From contig JAUVKD010000042.1 in NCBI GenBank assembly GCA_030596385.1, forward strand, positions 1 to 7,052: a stretch of 7,052 nt of DNA, given 5' to 3'. The notes beneath the pieces are model-generated. The model did not search any database, was not told the DNA's origin, and saw nothing but the letters and a program-made list of their open reading frames with translations. Shown one piece after another: positions 5,373 to 7,052 of the stretch. The position numbers and the translations under genes are program-made. This DNA comes from Methanosarcinaceae archaeon. Lineage in GTDB: Archaea; Halobacteriota; Methanosarcinia; Methanosarcinales; Methanosarcinaceae. Position 1 is the first letter of the stretch. Each line of letters begins with the position of its first letter.

Positions 5373-6566
5373 TTACATTCCTCTCGATTTTTCAACAAAA
5401 CGCCTGTACATCCGTGCCTGAAATCCATGATACTTAGCGAACCCTTCGGCGTCTTTTTGGTCAACGGATGCACTATCAAATGATACCAGTTCCTCAGAAT
5501 ACAGGGCATATGGTGATGTGCGCGCAAGTATGCTCATGCTGCCTTTGTACAATTTAATTGTCACTGTACCAGCCACACGTTCCTGTGTTTTGTCAATGAA
5601 CACATTAAGGTCAGCATACAGGGGCTCGTCCACAAGCCCATAATATGCAAGTTCTGACCACTGCGCATCAACCATTGCCTTAAACTTAAGTTCGGCGCGG
5701 GTGAGTACAAGTTTTTCCAGGTCCCTGTGGGCAGCCAGCAGAACTGTTGCTGCAGGATGCTCATAATTTTCGCGCGCCTTTAGTCCAAGCACGCGATCTT
5801 CAATCATATCCATACGCCCAACTCCGTGAGAACCTGCGATCGTATTTAATTTTTCGATCAACTCGACCCCATCAAGTTTTTTGCTATCAATTGACACCGG
5901 AACTCCATTTTCAAATCCGAGCACCAATGTCTGTGCATCTGGTGCACTCTCTGGTGATACTGTCCATTCATATATCTCCTCTGGAGGAATATACCCGGGA
6001 TCTTCCAGTTTACCGCCTTCAATACTCCGGCTCCAGATGTTTTCATCCACACTCCATGGTTTATCAGTTGTCACAGAAACCGGTATATCATGATCTCTTG
6101 CATATCCTATCTCCCACTCGCGAGTCAAATTCATGTCCCGCATGGGTGCAAAAACATCCATGTCCGTAAGTCTGAACACTGCCTCAAAACGAAGTTGATC
6201 ATTGCCTTTTCCAGTACAGCCATGTGCAAGTGCACTTGCACCTTCTTTTTCTGCTATCTCTACAACCTTTTTGGCAATCAACGGACGCGCAATGGATGTA
6301 CCCAGCACATATCCTTCATAATCCCCGTTTGCTCTTATAAGCGGGAAAATATAATCCTTCACAAATTCATCCCGAACATCAAGAGTATAGTGCATGTCGC
6401 TGATTTTCCTTGCCTTCTCTTCTGCTTTAGCAACATCCTCACGTGGTTGTCCCACATCTACCGCAACTGTAATAACTTCATCACAGTCGTATTCCTCCTT
6501 AAGGATTGGAATGCATATGGATGTGTCCAATCCACCTGAATAAGCCAACACTACTTTTTTTGACAT
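5373..6566 (-). CDS. argG: Argininosuccinate synthase
   Basis: ArgG joins citrulline and aspartate at the cost of ATP to AMP and pyrophosphate, the penultimate step of arginine synthesis, as a cytoplasmic tetramer. At 397 residues it is full length. The N-terminal PP-loop AYSGGLDTS (8-16) binds [17 protein letters not shown] (86-99) and [15 protein letters not shown] (114-128) are the family's substrate and ATP signatures, and the synthase/tetramerisation domain fills the C-terminal half, ending [16 protein letters not shown]. The ATG has AGGA about 9 nt upstream. It is separated by 155 nt from gatE and by more than 400 nt from the next gene, so it is probably transcribed alone from its own promoter. 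No other arginine gene is in the window. Identification is secure. Confidence 0.98.
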   Translation of the reverse strand: MSKKVVLAYSGGLDTSICIPILKEEYDCDEVITVAVDVGQPREDVAKAEEKARKISDMHYTLDVRDEFVKDYIFPLIRANGDYEGYVLGTSIARPLIAKKVVEIAEKEGASALAHGCTGKGNDQLRFEAVFRLTDMDVFAPMRDMNLTREWEIGYARDHDIPVSVTTDKPWSVDENIWSRSIEGGKLEDPGYIPPEEIYEWTVSPESAPDAQTLVLGFENGVPVSIDSKKLDGVELIEKLNTIAGSHGVGRMDMIEDRVLGLKARENYEHPAATVLLAAHRDLEKLVLTRAELKFKAMVDAQWSELAYYGLVDEPLYADLNVFIDKTQERVAGTVTIKLYKGSMSILARTSPYALYSEELVSFDSASVDQKDAEGFAKYHGFQARMYRRFVEKSRGM

Positions 6567-6633
6567 TATATCATTTCCTTAAATATTGAAATTATATCAC
6601 ATTATCAGTATGTATCGAAAATATCCTCGCTAC

Positions 6634-6710
6634 GTCCGGATTTACCTGGAATAATAATCTTACTGATTATATACTACAAGAAAATGCCCACTGCAGTCGG
6701 ATTTATTTGG
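6634..6710. repeat. Imperfect direct repeat in the argG upstream region
   Basis: GTCCGGATTTACCTGG (6634-6649) and GTCGGATTTATTTGG (6696-6710) match over most positions with one gap and are 62 nt apart. They flank the candidate TATA box, and a 7-bp inverted pair ATCAGTA/TACTGAT (6604-6610, 6661-6667) lies in the same stretch. They could be paired operator sites for argG control; this is unproven. Confidence 0.3.
6666..6675 (-). promoter_or_regulatory. Candidate TATA box for argG
   Basis: AGTATATAAT on the minus strand lies about 100 nt upstream of the argG ATG. Initiation some 25 nt further on would leave a leader of about 75 nt. It is the best TATA-like string in this gap, and the gap itself suggests argG is not read only through from gatE. 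Confidence 0.4.
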
Positions 6711-6715
6711 TGTAC

Positions 6716-6720
6716 AAAAA
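6716..6720 (-). terminator. Possible oligo-T terminator after gatE
   Basis: Five Ts on the coding sense begin one base after the gatE TAA. Archaeal RNA polymerase often stops at oligo-T without a hairpin, but five is short. Confidence 0.3.
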
Positions 6721-6721
6721 G

Positions 6722-7052
6722 TTATACTTTATGTACAACAATAAATTCATTAATCTTTCTATTTAAGACTTCACTCAATACTTTACCATCAACTTTACCC
6801 CGAAACTCACCCATGACAACACCCATCAAAGGCCCAACTGCAGCCATGCCTTTTTCCATGACAAAGTCCTGTCGATCTTTGACAACACTCTCTATGAACT
6901 CCTCGATCTGTGCAGTATCGATCCCACCAAGTCCCAGGCTGGAAACAGCATCTTCTGCACTCATAGACGGATCGTCTGCAAATGTCCGCAATAACTCACT
7001 AATACCTTCTTTTGCCACACTACCACTGGAAACCAGATCGAATGTGTGGATG
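6722..7052 (-). CDS. gatE: Glutamyl-tRNA(Gln) amidotransferase subunit E, C-terminal part (cut by window edge)
   Basis: The minus-strand frame is open to the right edge, so only about the last 109 residues are seen and the start lies outside; the GTG at 7016-7018 is an internal valine codon. GatE with GatD forms the archaeal amidotransferase that converts Glu-tRNA(Gln) to Gln-tRNA(Gln), with GatE carrying the kinase and tRNA-binding parts. The visible piece is the helical GatB/YqeY-like tail domain: VAKEGISELLRTFADD, then RQDFVMEKGMAAVGPLMG and VVMGEFRGKVDGKVLSEVL close to the end. The GPLMGVVM followed by RGKVDG wording separates GatE from GatB, whose tail has RGKANP-type text. gatD is not in the window. 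The call is firm for the family and strong for GatE. Confidence 0.92.
   Translation of the reverse strand, partial: IHTFDLVSSGSVAKEGISELLRTFADDPSMSAEDAVSSLGLGGIDTAQIEEFIESVVKDRQDFVMEKGMAAVGPLMGVVMGEFRGKVDGKVLSEVLNRKINEFIVVHKV

Noticed and set aside
5747..6539. Plus-strand frames opposite argG
   Set aside because: They are shadows of argG; no conserved motif or convincing ribosome site.
6722..7018. A complete 98-residue protein starting at the GTG at 7016-7018
   Set aside because: The frame stays open upstream to the window edge and the text continues as GatE, so this is an internal valine codon of a truncated gene.

Overview
The window comes from an archaeon, most likely a methane-cycling member of the Methanosarcinales or a relative (a methanogen or an ANME-type methanotroph). 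Four genes point there: a Nop5/fibrillarin pair, which archaea have and bacteria lack; a beta-ribofuranosylaminobenzene 5'-phosphate (beta-RFAP) synthase, the committed step of tetrahydromethanopterin synthesis; the C-terminus of GatE, a subunit of the archaeal Glu-tRNA(Gln) amidotransferase; and TATA-like boxes with GGAG/GGTGAT-type ribosome sites. Base composition is moderate, with very AT-rich intergenic DNA. The species cannot be fixed from the sequence alone.

Every convincing gene is on the minus strand, so transcription runs from right to left. From the right edge: (1) the 3' end of gatE, cut by the window edge; (2) a 155-nt gap with a candidate promoter; (3) argG, argininosuccinate synthase; (4) a 407-nt gap holding a 195-bp unit bounded by perfect 16-bp inverted repeats (a possible miniature transposable element), a dyad, a candidate TATA box and an unreported 20-codon small ORF with a strong ribosome site; (5) a very tight operon of beta-RFAP synthase, nop5 and flpA, with gaps of 1 and 3 nt; (6) a 249-nt AT-rich gap with a candidate promoter; (7) a two-gene unit of an unrecognised Cys/His-containing 175-residue protein and a GH15-like glycosidase, joined by a GTGA stop/start overlap; (8) a structured, partly GC-rich 3' region at the left edge.

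Nop5 and fibrillarin work together in the box C/D ribonucleoprotein that 2'-O-methylates rRNA (and tRNA) under guide RNA direction; here they share an operon with a C1-carrier cofactor gene. The Nop5 gene has three unusual traits: a TTG start backed by a well-placed GGAGG, an Asn-rich tail encoded by an (AAT)n tract, and a TAG stop lying in the same frame as the downstream flpA start, so that reading through one codon would fuse the two partner proteins.

No tRNA, rRNA, CRISPR array or transposase gene was seen.
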